Part shown: one piece after another, positions 1-12,663 of the stretch
Numbering within the stretch: position 1 is the stretch's first letter
How the letters are laid out: each line of letters opens with the position of its first letter
Translations under genes and position numbers: made by a program
The notes under the pieces: generated by a model
Database searches by the model: none
What the model was told of the DNA's origin: nothing
What the model saw: only the letters and a program-made list of their open reading frames with translations
Origin: Apodemus sylvaticus
Lineage: Eukaryota; Chordata; Mammalia; Rodentia; Muridae
NCBI RefSeq assembly: GCF_947179515.1
Contig: NC_067473.1
Coordinates: 77,054,936 to 77,118,935, forward strand
Reading direction: 5' to 3'
DNA length: 64,000 nt

Positions 1-429
1 CTGGGTTGTGCATCAGGTAAATGAAAGGTATCAGTTTAATCACAGTGACCCCTGTGCCCCACCACACACACATAGGCACCCTGTGTTATTTCTGTCTCTG
101 AAACTTTGTCTGTAGGGACTCACCACTGGAATTTTTCAGTACTACATTTTCCATTGTTTTGAGAATTTACTGCCTTTATGTAATCACTTTAAGCAACAAC
201 AAATCAGAAAACTATTACAAAATTCAGATGAAGCAGCCGTTCACACTGTCTGGGCTAAATTGTTATTTGAAGACATGTAATTGAAAGTCTGCTCCTAAAA
301 TACATCTTCCGATGAGCTGGAATCAAAAGCATATCTTTTCTCTCTCATTACTTTAAAATCTTTTCTTATGTGGGGTAAACAGACTCAATTTATTTTTACT
401 GAAGTACATAATCATACAGGATTCAATAT

Positions 430-520
430 GCAGAGGTGAGGGTATAACTTAGTGGTACAGTGCTTGTCTACCATTCATGAGGCCCTAGGTTCAGTCCCTA
501 ATGTGGCATGCATAAATAAA
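430..520 (+). repeat. ID-related SINE (tRNA-Ala type), diverged
   Basis: The stretch resembles the ID element: a degraded A-box region reading acttagtggtacagtgcttg, then a B-box-like ggttcagtccc, followed by an A-rich end. ID elements derive from BC1/tRNA-Ala and are mobilised by L1 proteins. It could equally be the tRNA half of a B4 element whose B1 half is lost. Confidence 0.6.
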
Positions 521-1706
521 TGCATAGAGGGATAAACAGATAAAAGTAACAATAAAGCATTTAGAGTTTCTCTACAATATCCCACTCTTTTATTAAAATA
601 GTATTATTAACTTCCACAGCAATGGATTTCATATACAGAGCTAAACTAACATCTAGCATAAGAAATCTTGGCCAACTCCTGATATAAACACATTGTTTAA
701 AATAATGCTGTTAGAAATAACTCTTTGTGTGCATGTGATTGTAAATACTCAACTACGGTCTCATAAAGTTTTATATGTACAGTTTGAAAACTACAAATAT
801 AGGAGACAAAATCCTAAAACTATGCAAATGTCTAGATATGCACCCATATACCCTGATATAAGAAATTTATAAAACTCCTGCAGCATATTCTGATACATTG
901 AGTTCTTCTGTAGAAATGAGGAAATTGACATGAAGGAATATGGATTTGGCTTCATCCTGATTAAATAAGCAGCAAAAAGCATCATCCAGGCAAGCAGTGA
1001 TAATGTGCACTGACGGCCCAGAGAGGGGAGATTATTAGCCAGGACCCATATTTCCCAATAGCGTTTGGGGAAAACGAGGCCATTTAGAAACAAATAGGAA
1101 CAATCCTGGTGAGAAGACAAGGAAGACAGAAAGAAGGATAGGCTAGGCTGCCGTGCAGACTTCCTGAGACGATACTGTTGGATCCAAAGCACAGGTAGAG
1201 AAGCTGCCCTCGGGTGGGAGAGACACAGCCTTGTAGTGCAGAAAAGGGAGCCAGAGAGGATGGACAGGATGGGTCTGGAAATGTGACACTATAAAGAACA
1301 GAACTTCCCATTGGAAGGCTTCTGATTTTTGCTGATAACGCTGAGATCATCTACTGGGGACGTGGAGAGGGAATAGAAATTTGCTTTTTTTAAATGTTTA
1401 ATAAAAATTGACTAGTCTGGTAGCAGTAACGCTTGCTCTTTTGCTAGCTTTCGGCTAGTACTCAATGTCAGGTAAAATGGTTTTTCCTGTACTCTTGGGC
1501 ACACAGGTGCTGATTTGTATCTACTATAATTTACATATTGATTTTTTTCATTAAAGAATGTCAGAAACTTCAACCGGGATAGGAAGATAGGTCTCACTTT
1601 ACATTTTCATGGCAGTATCTGTTTTCTAAATTTTATTTTTATGTATTAGTGTGTATATGCATTTATATTGTATAGATTCATTGTGTGTGATACGTTATGA
1701 AATCAA

Positions 1707-1707
1707 G

Positions 1708-1740
<33 letters not shown>
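1707..1740. repeat. (TG)n microsatellite
   Basis: About 15 uninterrupted TG units preceded by an imperfect start. An open frame crossing it is only the repeat in translation. Confidence 0.95.
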
Positions 1741-1742
<2 letters not shown>

Positions 1743-1987
1743 ATGGGAAGGAGCAATGTGTCTGTGTATAAATGAAGGTGCCAGAGGTGAATGCAAGCTA
1801 CCCAGTGTGTGTGTTTGGATTCTCTACAAGAGCAAATGCTGTCGAGAGACTGTCTTTTAACTGCACGCCCTCAGAATCAGTGACTCTTAGAATTGTTAGC
1901 GTTAGATGTGCCTGTCAATGACAACAAACCCCAAACACAGTGACTTAAGCAGGATTCATGATCTGGGGGTGAGGGGATGTGTTGACT

Positions 1988-2093
1988 GAAACAGGATCTC
2001 ACTTCATTCCTAGGCCAGTCTTGAACTTTCAATCCTCCTGCCTCAGATCTCTGGGTGGTGGGATCACAGAAGTGTCCTGCCACGCCCAGCTTC
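1988..2093 (-). repeat. B1 SINE, partly deleted
   Basis: The plus strand reads as the complement of B1 (acaggatctcac, tcctcctgcctca, gtgctgggat-like, gccacgcccagct). Part of the middle is missing. B1 is a 7SL-RNA-derived rodent SINE. Confidence 0.7.
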
Positions 2094-3104
2094 TTGCTTG
2101 ATTTTTAAGAGTCTTGTGTGGGCCTCCCAGGCATTCTCCAGCTCTTTGGTTCTTTCATAATACCAGCTTTCAGTTTCATTGGCCAAGGCAATCCATATTC
2201 TGAGTAAGAAGGTGGAAGAATGCCAAGGAAGAGGGACCACAAGCATTCTCCAGCGAGTGGGAACGTACAGAAGGTTCTCAGGCTCCCATAGGACAGTTCA
2301 CTTACATCCGAAAAGCCAAAGCGCGGGTCCCCGACAAGGCTAACTCGCAAGAGCCTGCGAAGCGGTTATTCAGGGCGGTTCTGTGTTCAGCTCAAACTTG
2401 TGCCACAGAGGAGGGAGAGAAACAGACCTTAGGGATGGCTAGCCCGTCGCCACAGCCACAGCAGGCTGTAAACAGAGCTCATGCCAACACCCAGCTCCAA
2501 CCTCCCAGAGAACAGGGATCAACAGAAACCTGACAGGCTGCCTCTGGCACCTGTTGCCACCTGCTAGCCCTTGTGCTCCTGATGAAATATTTTTGTGTCT
2601 TACAGAGCCTATTCCTTTATTTCTGTGTTTGGATTTGGTTAAAAAAAAAAAATCCTTTTCAACTGGTTTTGGAACTTGGAATCCGGGCAATCTGCTCAAG
2701 CTCCAGATAAAGGGAACGCTAATTTGTATCTATTTTTCCGTGTATTCCGAGAGATTCAGAAATGGATTTACATGACTCAAGAAGCCAAATACCAAGTGTA
2801 GGAGGAAAAAAGCAGTGTTTTTCTTATCCGTCTTAAGCCTGAAGGGTAAGGCTTCCAAGACTAAAACATACACATCTATTTAATATCAGTTTTGTGTTAC
2901 ACAAGAGGTCAGCAGAAATTTGTGCTTTTGTGGACTGCCGTGCAGAAGTGTGACTGGAAAACCACAGAGGTATAATATACTCTTAAACTCGGGGCCAGCA
3001 AAACCCATTTGCTCATATTCTTTTCATGTGTCTTCATACATTCTCTTTAGACATGAGAAAGATATCTCTGAGGTGAGCAACTCCACATTTTTTTAATTAA
3101 AAAA
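2094..3104. other. Unique DNA, nothing recognised
   Basis: No repeat family, coding frame or RNA gene recognised. It contains an A-run at 2641-2651 and a short AT-rich stretch only. Confidence 0.5.
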
Positions 3105-3315
3105 AGAATTTTTAATTATTATGTATTTGTATGTTGCCTGCCTGTCTGTATTTGCATGAGTACACCGTGCCCACAGAGGCCTAAAGAGGGCGTTGGATCC
3201 CCTGGAACTTGAGTTATATACACTTGTGAGACACCATATGGGTGCTGGGAATCTAACCTAGTGCCCTGGAAAAACAGCCAGAGCTCTTAACCCCTCAGCC
3301 ATCTCTCCAGTCCGC
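3105..3315 (-). repeat. B3 SINE
   Basis: Complement of a B3 element. The plus strand ends with the typical cagccatctctccag (complement of the tRNA-like head) and carries agaggccta and gggtgctgggaatc in the expected order. Confidence 0.85.
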
Positions 3316-3784
3316 CTCTAAAGACTGACTTTAGAGGATGATTTTGACTTTCCATGGTGCGCCTTAAGGGAGAAAGGCAAGCAGCACTCAGAAGACCTCA
3401 ACTGTTTTCTCAAACGCCAGAGGAGCATCTGTTGAAGTAGCATCCCTAAGCCCTGCCACTGTAACCGATTGTCTTAAAAGCCTTTGTGTGGAACCCTCTC
3501 TGTTAGCTAAGATGGAATACTGTATGGTCAACTGAATTCCCAAAATAAACATATTCAACAACAGTCTGGAGACATGTTCAGCTACTAACTGCAAACTACC
3601 AGAGTTGGTTACCCAGTACCCACATCGGGCTGCTTAAAACTGACTATTTCCCTAAATCTATGAGGACCTGATGCCTCTGGCCTCTGTCGGCACATGCACA
3701 CCATTAAAAATAAATCTTTCTTTTCAAAGGTGAATTCATCTGATTTAACCACGCCTGAGTTAAGCTATCACACTCTTTTATTTT
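3316..3784. other. Unique DNA, nothing recognised
   Basis: No domain-bearing frame or repeat recognised; the small open frames here are not supported by any motif. Confidence 0.5.
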
Positions 3785-4360
3785 GTAATGTGTATTTATT
3801 TTCTGAGAATTACATACAGTGTATTTTATCTTATCTTCCCCATTCCCCATGTCCTCCCAGATCTCCTCTCAACTTCATGGTCTTTCTCTCGCTGAAAAAC
3901 AAAAGGAAAGCAAAACTAAAAAATCGGGAGTGTTGGCTACGCCTGAGCCTGGAGCCTGCCCAGGAGTGCAGCTGATAGTACCGCTATCACTCCATTGAAG
4001 AATATTGATTTTCCCCTCTCTCAGCAGCTATCAATTTTCAAATAGTTTCTTGGCTGGAGGCAGGACTGATAGGCCACTCTCCCATTTCATTGGTGGTATT
4101 TGGTCTGGCCTTAACCTCTGCAGCTGCAATGCATGCTGCTACAGTCTGTGCGTTCTTAGTGCACTGGGCCTGTTGTGTTTGGAAAATACTATTTCCTTAA
4201 AGTCATCCACCACTTCTGGCTCTTATAGTCTCTCGGCTTTCTTTTCACTGAGCCTTGAAGGGAGGAGTGTCATGAAGGCATACATTCAGGGCCGAGCACC
4301 CCCAAGTCCCTCTTTCTCCCCGCTCATTGTCCAGCTGTGGGTCTCTAAGCCATCATAGTC
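3785..4360. repeat. Rodent L1-associated (Lx-like) repeat, old
   Basis: The stretch matches in order a common rodent repeat that I associate with Lx-type L1 sequence: a pyrimidine-rich start, an A-rich stretch near 3895-3925, then segments reading gcctgagcctggagcctgccc, cactccattgaagaa and tgtccagctgtgggtctct. The family and orientation are from memory and not certain. The 117-residue frame inside is a by-product. Confidence 0.45.
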
Positions 4361-4489
4361 TTGATAAAATCCCTTTATATTTGACCTTATTGTGCAAAAT
4401 AATGGGGTGAAATAATAATTGTTATAGTTATTGATTCTATTAATAGAGTGTTATTAAATTTTTTATTTTAAAAAAATTATTTTATATTA

Positions 4490-4603
4490 GTAAGTATTTT
4501 GCTTACATGTGTGTATGTGCACCATATGTGTTCCTGGAGCTGAGTCCCACACAACTGCAGTTACAGATAGTTGTAAACCACCCTGAGCCATTGCTGCAGC
4601 CCC
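4490..4603 (-). repeat. B3 SINE, strongly degraded
   Basis: The complement of a B3 head and middle can be followed (tgtgtatgtgcacc, cagttacaga, ctgagccattgctgcag) but with many changes and losses. Confidence 0.55.
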
Positions 4604-5403
4604 TGAGACAATGGTCGTTTAAAATATAAATGTTAAAATAGAAATTTCAAAGTTTTCTGCGTATTTCATTATTTATTAGGCGTTTCACATGCCATGGCGT
4701 GCTTGTAGAGGTCAAAGATGAACTTGAGGAAAGTAAGTCCTTTCCTTCCACCAGGTGCATTCTGGAAATAGGCGAGCTTAGCAGCAAGCATCTTTTCATT
4801 TAAAATACTTTGCAGGCCCCAAAGTTTTTACATAAAATTTTTACATAAATTTTTTATTTTTAGTGAAGGATGGATTAGGCTTGCAGGACATTCATTCAAA
4901 GCAGAGTATTGTGGTGTAAAGTATTTTCAGAGGACAAAATTGAAGGAGAGAGTTGAAGTATTTTCTTAGTGTCATATTTTAAAGGCTGAACCATTTTTGG
5001 AGGCTTTTCACGTGCTTATTTCCTCCCCGTGTTCTGGCTCCAACTGTTGTAGAAGCCCTCGGACGGTTACTTGGTACCTTTTGGATGCAGACTTTGAAGC
5101 AGACTTTTCTGCGTCTCTTCTCATCCCTTCCGCATTACAAGGCAGAGTGCAATTTCAGAGTCATTTGAGATTTTCTTGAAAGTGCTTCAAAAGTGACCTA
5201 AAGATTTTTTTATTTAACCCATTATGTCTTATATGAAGAACACAGAATATGTGTCTCTCTGTTGAAACTGTTAGAACACCAAAGCCTTTAATATGTCCTT
5301 AACATAGTGTTGGGCTTCACAAATGCTATACAAGTACTTGCTACTGAGCTGCACTCCTAGCCTGATGTTGCCATTCCAAAAAGAGGATTAAACTTGAACT
5401 GTA
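4604..5403. other. Mostly unique DNA with an ID-like scrap
   Basis: Nothing gene-like. Positions 5312-5363 resemble the complement of an ID/B4 tRNA-type head (acaagtacttgctactgagctgcactcctagcc). The rest is unassigned. Confidence 0.45.
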
Positions 5404-5513
5404 TAGGCTGTTGAGATGGCTCAGTGGGTAAGGGTACTTGGTATTAATCCTGACAACCTGAGGTCCATCCCAAGGTACCACATGGTGGGAGAAGAAGGCC
5501 TGCTCCTACAAAC

Positions 5514-5548
<35 letters not shown>

Positions 5549-5550
5549 AC
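5404..5550 (+). repeat. B2/B3-superfamily tRNA-derived SINE with (CA)n tail
   Basis: The head reads gttgagatggctcagtgggtaag, followed by the cctgacaacctgaggt and accacatggtggga blocks typical of this SINE group. It ends in a (CA)n run at 5516-5546. Confidence 0.8.
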
Positions 5551-8500
5551 AGCAGGTGTGTATACGGACTTAGGCACCATCATCTGTATTTTTATTTAAT
5601 TTAAAGTGTGAATATAAAATATTCGTATGCCAAAAAATATCCTGAAATAAAGTGAGAAGTACCTTTTCCCTAATATTATTACTATGACTTGTAGCAAGTC
5701 TTTCCAAAATGCCTTTTAAAAACTAGGTGCTAATTTGAATTCCAGTTATCTTAAACATAGTTACAAAAAAAATGTGCCTAATAACTTGTTAGAAACATGG
5801 CAAGAGACTTTGCATATTTGTGGTCATTATTCTAATTTGGTTTGAAGCCTTCCTTTGAGTTCGGGGTCTTAATATTCCAGTTTTATAAGCCTGGAAACAA
5901 CAAACTCAAATGTGCACAGTAGTAACTCCGTGGTGTGCTAAAAACTGAATTTGAATTTAGTGCTTTGTGGTATAGCAATCTAACCATGGATACATACTTT
6001 AAACCAGTTTATTCAACTGTTAGTGTATTTGCTACTGAAGTGGACACTAAACATAGTTTCTTTTTTCAGAATGAAGCCTACAGAAAAATATTAGGAAATA
6101 TTGGAATATTGCTAAATCGGGGAGTATAAATATCAGCTACAATTCTGGCCACCTAATTGGCTCTCTGACTTAGAACAGAAGTTATATTTATGATCAATGT
6201 GATATCCTTTCTCAGGTGGAACTTACTAGCCAGCAGTTATGGAGACTAATAAAAATAAAGTCCACTGACACCAGCAGTATCAGTCTGGAAACAGTGTGAC
6301 TCTTGTAGAGACCCTGAGAGATGCTTTACCTTCAGTCTTTGCAAAAGCTCTGCCACATGAGGTGCTACTGTGTCTTGGCTTGTATGTTATGACTTAAGAG
6401 GCAACGGTGAGCTTCTGCCACTCTGTACAGATCCAGAAAGGACATGGAACCTATGTGAGGCTTAAGTCGCCCTGCTCTCCCATAAAACCCAAAGGTCTCT
6501 GAATGTCTCCGAAGCTTTCAAACCATGTCCGTCCTTCTCAGTCCCATCTTAAAGAGCCTCCTTTTGTTGCTGTCACCTCTTCTGTTCACACTTGGTCTTT
6601 CCGAGGCTGGCTTGGGGCCAGGATTTATAGTTCAGGGACAACTCTGAGCAAGAAAAATGCATGTTCTCCTTCCCAACTAAATTACACCCTGTTCTTGTAA
6701 CAGCTATAGAATGAGGTTGTCAAATTCCCATTATATCTAATTCGTTAGGCCTAAACCTACAGGACCAGAAAAGTATTTATTCAACTGATGTTCATAGTTT
6801 TCTGCAGGGTTGTCAGTGGATGAAAGAAAAAATGTTAGGTCAGTGTCTAAAGGTCTTAAAGTAAATCTTGTTATTTGGAGAATATCCAGATAAGAGTCCG
6901 AAAAATTCTTTGAAGATGGAATTTGATGGGTGGGGCCTCCATGTGCTATGAATGTGTACAAGGCCAGCCAGGGCCTGAGCTTTCCATTTCAGCCTTTGGT
7001 TTTGTGCACTTGAATGAGAAAATAGCTTGGTTGGGAGGGCTAGGACTAGAGACAGCATACTAAGGTGTATGTGAGCAGATGCAAGCCTGACCTTGTCTTG
7101 AAGGCCTGGAGGAGGATAAGCTGGTGGCCTGGTCCCCATCTCAGCTTCGGTTTTAACTATGCCCTGGTATGGCATTGATACCTGACAGAGCAGTTACTGA
7201 AACTTATGAGGGAAGCTCAGTAAGTGCTTTATGCTCTGTCAGTGATAATCCATTTGCTCAACTCTGAACAAGGAAAGTGCCCGGGGTCGGGGGTGGGGGG
7301 GAATTTTTAATTAGGTGTGCTTGTCTGGCACGTGCTGATAGTTAGAACACACATTACCAAGCCACCAGATTAACACAGGACACCTTCACTACCAGATCGC
7401 CTTATTAAACTTCTAAATAGTCATTCAACAAACATTTAGTAGAGAAGGATGCAAAGATGTCACATTGTGAGGTAGTTATTGTATATTACTATATATGGAC
7501 CTCAAGAAATTCTCAGTTAAAAGTCCTATGAAGCCTTCAGAAAACATTTCTTTCCACTGATAAGCATGTGCAGGGTGTTAGCGAGCAAGTGGTCAGAGTG
7601 TATGTATGATATAAAGACTAAGTCAGTTTATCCAAAGTGCAGAGTCAATGAAAGGACAACAGGAGATGAGACAGAGGATGACTTGGTGCAAATCCCGAAG
7701 CAGTAGCTCACCAGGCTAAAGAATTTGTGATTTTTTTTAAAGCAGTGAGATTATTTGATTAAGAAGATGCTATTTATCCTAAGGGACAATGATCTGGAAG
7801 CTTCGTGAGGAAAGGGGTGCAGAAAGCAGACACTAAGTCAGTTCAGGAGGTGACACACTGACACTGCTCTTAGCCTTTCATCACTGTGCCCCAGTACCTA
7901 GCGTGGACTGACAGAAGGAAAGCAAGGGCAGAAAGCTTGCCTGGGACAACATGTGTGGAACCCTCAGCTTAATCCCTAGCACCAGAAAGCAAGAGCAAGG
8001 CAGAGATTACAGTACATGGACGCTGACCTGGGCAGAGCATCACAGTGGACGTGTGCGGAAGAGAAGCTGTCTATTTCTTTCACTCACGGCATCTGGAAAG
8101 AAAGACCAGAAGGGGTCGGCACATGACACGCCCTTCAAAGACACTCCCCTGTGACCTTACCTCTGTATACCATCCCACACACCAAGCCTACCTTCCCAAG
8201 AGCAAATTCATAGTAACTCCATTGATGAATCAAGCCAGTGATGAAGTTAGCCCTCTTGTGATCCATTTATTCTGAATATGGGATTAAGGACCAGTCTTTC
8301 ACCCATGAGTCTTGGTCGGGGATGCTTCGTATCTAAACAATATTAAGATTGCGGTGTGTTAATCTATGATTGCAGTAGTAAAGTCAGAGGGGAGTGACAG
8401 GCCGAGACGGTAGGTGAGAAGCCTGAGTCTATCAAGATGAGCAGTGTGACGTTAACTAGGAACGAACGGAGCCTAAAACAGAGCAGGTGTTTACAGCTTC

Positions 8501-8648
8501 TTGTATCTGTTTTCACCACAACAACATATGTTCTGTCCACTTCTACCTTTATTTTTATTACAACATAGGACATTTTTGAGATTTTGGTCAACTTACGTGT
8601 CTAATAGTTGTAAGATGTTTGATGACCAACATTTTCTTACCAGGAATT
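5551..8648. other. Long mostly unique stretch, no gene seen
   Basis: About 3.1 kb without a confident gene. An ID-like tRNA-type SINE remnant may lie at 7930-7990 (gcttgcctgg ... aatccctagcacc). A G-run lies at 7287-7301. Open frames of up to 111 residues on the minus strand have no recognisable domain. Confidence 0.5.
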
Positions 8649-8663
8649 AAAAATACATTCCAC
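8649..8663. repeat. Target-site duplication, left copy (L1 tail)
   Basis: aaaaatacattccac, repeated exactly at 8841-8855 on the other side of the L1 tail. Confidence 0.9.
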
Positions 8664-8840
8664 TACTCAGTGTAGCAGTATAGGGCAAAACCAGAACAGG
8701 GAAGTGGGAAGGGGTGGATGGGAGAACAGGGGGAGGGAAGGGGGCTTATGTGACTTTCGGGGAGTGGGGGACCTGAAAAGGGGAAATCATTTGAAATGTA
8801 AATAAAAAATATATCAAATAAAAAATATTTCCTCATTAAA
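8664..8840 (+). mobile_element. 5'-truncated LINE-1, last ~177 bp only
   Basis: This is the extreme 3' end of a young rat-type L1. It carries the G-rich polypurine block of the 3' UTR (8690-8795), the conserved ggggaaatcatttgaaatgtaaataaa end with its AATAAA signal, and an A-rich tail. The 15-bp TSD is perfect. The close match to the 3' UTR of the intact element at 22.8-29.4 kb suggests a fairly recent insertion. It has no coding capacity. Confidence 0.9.
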
Positions 8841-8855
8841 AAAAATACATTCCAC
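8841..8855. repeat. Target-site duplication, right copy (L1 tail)
   Basis: Second copy of aaaaatacattccac. The repeated target starts with A5, as expected for L1 endonuclease cutting at TTTT/A on the opposite strand. Confidence 0.9.
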
Positions 8856-8935
8856 GTAATGTCCCTCTTTTGTATTCTTCCTGAGCTGAGACCTTAGAGG
8901 CAGGTCCATCTTTAGTAAATTCCCAGTCACCACTG

Positions 8936-9010
8936 CAAATGAAGCTTGGTGGGAGAGTGGCTCGTTTAGCACCAATGAGACTCTTAGCTCAATCTTCAGT
9001 ACTGAAATGC
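8936..9010 (+). repeat. ID/B4 tRNA-type SINE remnant
   Basis: A weak match to the tRNA-like head and B box (gtgggagagtggctcg ... gctcaatcttcagtactgaaa). Diverged, family uncertain. Confidence 0.4.
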
Positions 9011-9187
9011 GTAAATAAACAAATGAAGAAATCAGTGTCCGAGATGACTGTCTTCCCAGAAGAGAATTCCAACCCTGGCTGTTTGTTAACGCCCCCCACA
9101 GAATACTTCAAAAAGTCTAAAAATCTTAACAAACAATTTCTACTCTCTTGTTTTGTTGGTTTGTTTGTGAGGAGGGTGGATTGGAAC

Positions 9188-9329
9188 AGGTCTCACACTG
9201 TAGACCAGGCTGGATTGGAACACACCACATAATCCAGGCCAACTCGTAGTCTACAGCCGTCCTCCAGCCTCAGCACCCCTCCCTGTCTCAGTGGTGGGAT
9301 TATTGTCATGAGCCGCCATGCCTGCCTAA
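9188..9329 (-). repeat. B1 SINE with an internal extra segment
   Basis: The plus strand gives the B1 complement: tctcacactgtagaccaggctgg, then about 45 unrelated or duplicated bases, then tcctccagcctcagc and gtggtgggattattgtcatgagccgccatgcctgcc. The second half repeats the B1-like pattern with many changes. Confidence 0.65.
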
Positions 9330-10336
9330 TGCGGACTTTGGAATCAGGATTTTTTAACCTTCCCAATGCAACTTCAGCTAAAGTGGCCGACCTTGAAACT
9401 CTCTCTAAGTGTGCACATGTGCACACTTGCTCTGGTTGCTCTCTATGCATTCACTATGAAACGCACAGACATACATGCACAGGGATTCTTTAGTATCTAG
9501 TATTCCTTGATCATCTCTCCCCACTCCACAGCCCTCCAACCTGAAAAGTAAACAGTCCTAATACCAGAAGTCTTCTTTCCAATGTGCTGTGCTCAAAATC
9601 AAGCTGAACATAGCTATTGGACTAAAAGGGGGCACTGCAGAGAGAATACCTTGTGTTTTGTATGAATGCATCACCTGTCAGTTAAAAATCCTATGGCCTA
9701 TGGCTTAGGCAGGAAATAGAGGTGGGACATACAGGAGGAGAAAGGATTCTGGGATAGAGCCAGGCGGAGACTGTCAGAGACATGTGACAAGACAGACGCA
9801 TGGTACCCAAGCACAGGTAACATGGCACGTGGCGGCATGTAGGCTAGAATACATGGAATATTTTAGTTATCTCTAGTCAAAAAAGAGCCTAGCTATATGG
9901 ACAGGGTATTTGTAAAGATATTTTGAGTCTGAGTCTTATTTCTGAGCATGGGCTGGGAGGAAGAACAAGGGCCTAACGTTAACACACAGCACTCTTGATA
10001 ACAATACATGCAGAAAGAGCAGTGGTCTTGGTGACATGAGGTATGTGCCAATGAGTATAAGATACTAGCTCCTTATCTATGTATACATGTGCATACACAG
10101 ACACATGAAAAAAATAAAGAGGCGGAGAGTGACAGGAATAGAGCTAAGATCAATGCATTCCACATGCACACAGCATGTGTGTGAGCTCACACACAAGTAT
10201 ACACACAAACACCTTCACACGCATACTACACACAAGCATTTAATCACCCTCATATCCTCAGAAATGATCATCTGTCATGCTTTGTGTGTTGAAATCATAC
10301 TGGAAGCCATTTATTCAAAAGATGGTTCCTGAGTTC
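9330..10336. other. Unique DNA with a CA-rich patch
   Basis: No gene recognised. A CA/TG-rich interrupted patch lies at about 10160-10245. The frame 10087-10332 is largely this simple sequence. Confidence 0.5.
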
Positions 10337-10455
10337 AGCTTGGCGTCACCTTCCTGTCATCCCTGTATTCTGGGAAGCTAAGGCAGAATGATCGCTTGAG
10401 TCCAGGAATTTGATTCAGCTTAGGTAATGATGAAAGCCTGCACCTTGAAAACAAA
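10337..10455 (+). repeat. Old B1/7SL-derived SINE
   Basis: It follows the 7SL pattern: gcttggcgtcacc, catccctgtattctgggaagctaaggcag, gatcgcttgagtccagga. The last block is close to the Alu/proto-B1 form, so this may be an early B1 (PB1 type). Confidence 0.7.
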
Positions 10456-12554
10456 CACATAAACCAGTGCTTCTTAAAACAGAAGTGTAAAGGGAGGGAG
10501 AGTAGGAGTCTACATTCATATTTGTTTCTATGTGTGCCAGATAAACCGAGGAAAAGGAAATTAAGAATGAGTTTTTAAAATTACATAAAATTAGGTTAAA
10601 ATTCTTAAAAGAACATGCCACAAATACAGTTTAATCTAGAAGAAAGTGTCCAATGAAATATATATGCATATATATATTTCAGTTATGTAAAACATGCATG
10701 TAGGCAAGGCACAGAAGATAATATATAAATTTGAAGATAGTTGTTAGCTTGGTGGAACCCCAAGGTGGTTTTATTCCCTTTTTCAAAACTCATTGTAATC
10801 AACTTTACTAGCCCACGACTTATTTTAATCTACATGGGTCAACTGCACAAGATCCAACATACTGACAAAGAAGATTACAATTCTTTCTCTCTGGTGTTAC
10901 AGTCCAGACACAAGCCCCACAGGACTTGCTCTGATGTACCCCAAGCGCCTATCTTTTTATTCCACCTCCTTTCTAGTATCCTTAGATCTCTCTCCTACAA
11001 TGTCATTATGACAGCCAGCAGGAAAGAAAGAATAAGAAGGAAAGAAGGAAGGAAGGAGTAAGATAGATCAAGCTTGAAATAACTCTAGTTTTGAAAGTAT
11101 CCACTAAGGAAACTCCATAATGAAAGATACTAGGCGATTTCCAGGTATAAGTCTGTGATGTTTTCTCATTGACCTCATAGACATCAGGTGATAAGAGAGG
11201 GGTAAAAAGGCTTTGTAGTATATTCCACTGTTATCTAATAATCTGAGGTGATGGTTTCAATGTGTAGGCAGATGCCTCTCACTCAGCTCCATTGATTTCA
11301 ATCTTTCTGTGACCTTCAGGGTTCAAGATCATAGCTAATATTATTAACAGAAATCATCTTAACCAGGACTATAATAATGGATTTTCAAGAGTTATAAGGT
11401 GAGTTAATATCCCCCTACCTTATTTGCCTGAAGCATGTATAATAACCATTGAGTTCAGGGATGCATCTTAGTGTGACTCTGTCAGTAAGGAAAATAAAAG
11501 CATTGTCACTCAGAGAGACATCCTGTTTGCAATGCAATTTGCTCACTTTTCAACCAAATTTAACATTGGGAGAATATTCTGTAATGACTGTGATGCATGC
11601 CTTATTGGTAAGTGAATATATTCCCTTTAAATATTTATTGGAGGTCATTTAAGCGGATGCAAAGATAAATCAATACGAATGTGAAGATCTATTCTTCCTG
11701 CTAAATTATTAGTAATCATCACTCTACATGCTCCAGTGCTGTTAAGGTGTGAAGGGGTGCAGAGGGATTGGAGAGAGTGCCCAGCATGTTAATATGCCTA
11801 ATGTATCCTTATGCCAAAAGCACATGACATAATTCATACATATTATGTGACTTCCTGGCATTGCTCATAGGAAGCCATTTGAAAGTCATATTACTCATGA
11901 TATGAATGACTCAAGATTTTAGCTTTCTTAGAGTCATTTATTTAAGAAATATTTTCTTAAAAGAAAAATGTTAATCATCTTGAGAACAGAAATAACCCCT
12001 AATTAAAAGAAAAAACTCAAATCATTATTTTCCTTGTAAATCAGGCCATTTTGGGTTCTGTATTCGCAAAAGGCAACACAGCCACATCACTACCCAAACC
12101 TCCCTGCCCCCACGCCTACCCAGTCCCTTGGTGGCATCACAGCCCCAGTGATCAAGGAGCAGCTCCCAGGAATTCTGCTCAGCTCCTCCCACTCCAGCCA
12201 CACCTGGCCATGATTTCCTAACTCTCCAGCAACAGCACACAATTTGGATTTCTGCAGCATTGAGGCATTTTCTATTTCGAATCCATCTTTCCAGCATCAT
12301 ATCACCAAAACCCCTGAACGCGCACTTGACTGCTAACCAAGTGAGAAGCATTCGCGCATCTTCCTTATGCGTCCCTTCAGTAAACACTGAAATGTCAGCC
12401 CAGTCCTATTCCAGTTAATGACAATCCAATTCTGGTGCTCAGCTCAGTTGTTGTTTCCAGAGTTAACCTCCTGCAATCGCATCTAGCAGGGTTCCTCCCA
12501 CTGCACCTTCTAGGAATAATGTGTTTATTAGAATGCATTATTTAGATCCTAAAG
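10456..12554. other. Unique DNA, no gene seen
   Basis: About 2.1 kb without recognised repeats apart from a near-palindromic AT run at 10656-10681 and a purine-rich patch at 11018-11060. No coding frame has a recognisable domain. Confidence 0.5.
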
Positions 12555-12660
12555 CTATGTGCAGCCCTGTAATCCCAGCATCCCAGGAGGCTGAGGCAAG
12601 AAGAACTCAAGGCTGATTCTACTCTGGACTACACAGAGAGACACTGTCTCAAACGAAATG
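12555..12660 (+). repeat. B1 SINE
   Basis: Reads ctgtaatcccagcatcccaggaggctgaggca, then ggactacacagagagacactgtctcaaa: B1 with a shortened middle. Confidence 0.75.
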
Positions 12661-12663
12661 ATG

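Larger units (their letters stand above)
1..1986. other. Mostly unique DNA, no gene seen
   Basis: No exon-like or RNA-gene signal is visible. The stretch holds an ID-like SINE at 430-520 and a (TG)n microsatellite at 1707-1740, listed separately. The open frames on the minus strand between about 790 and 1600 lack any recognisable domain and are not credible genes. Confidence 0.6.

Noticed and set aside
790..1600. Overlapping minus-strand open frames up to 133 residues
   Set aside because: No domain, no splice or promoter context, low-complexity or random-looking translation; chance frames in AT-rich DNA.
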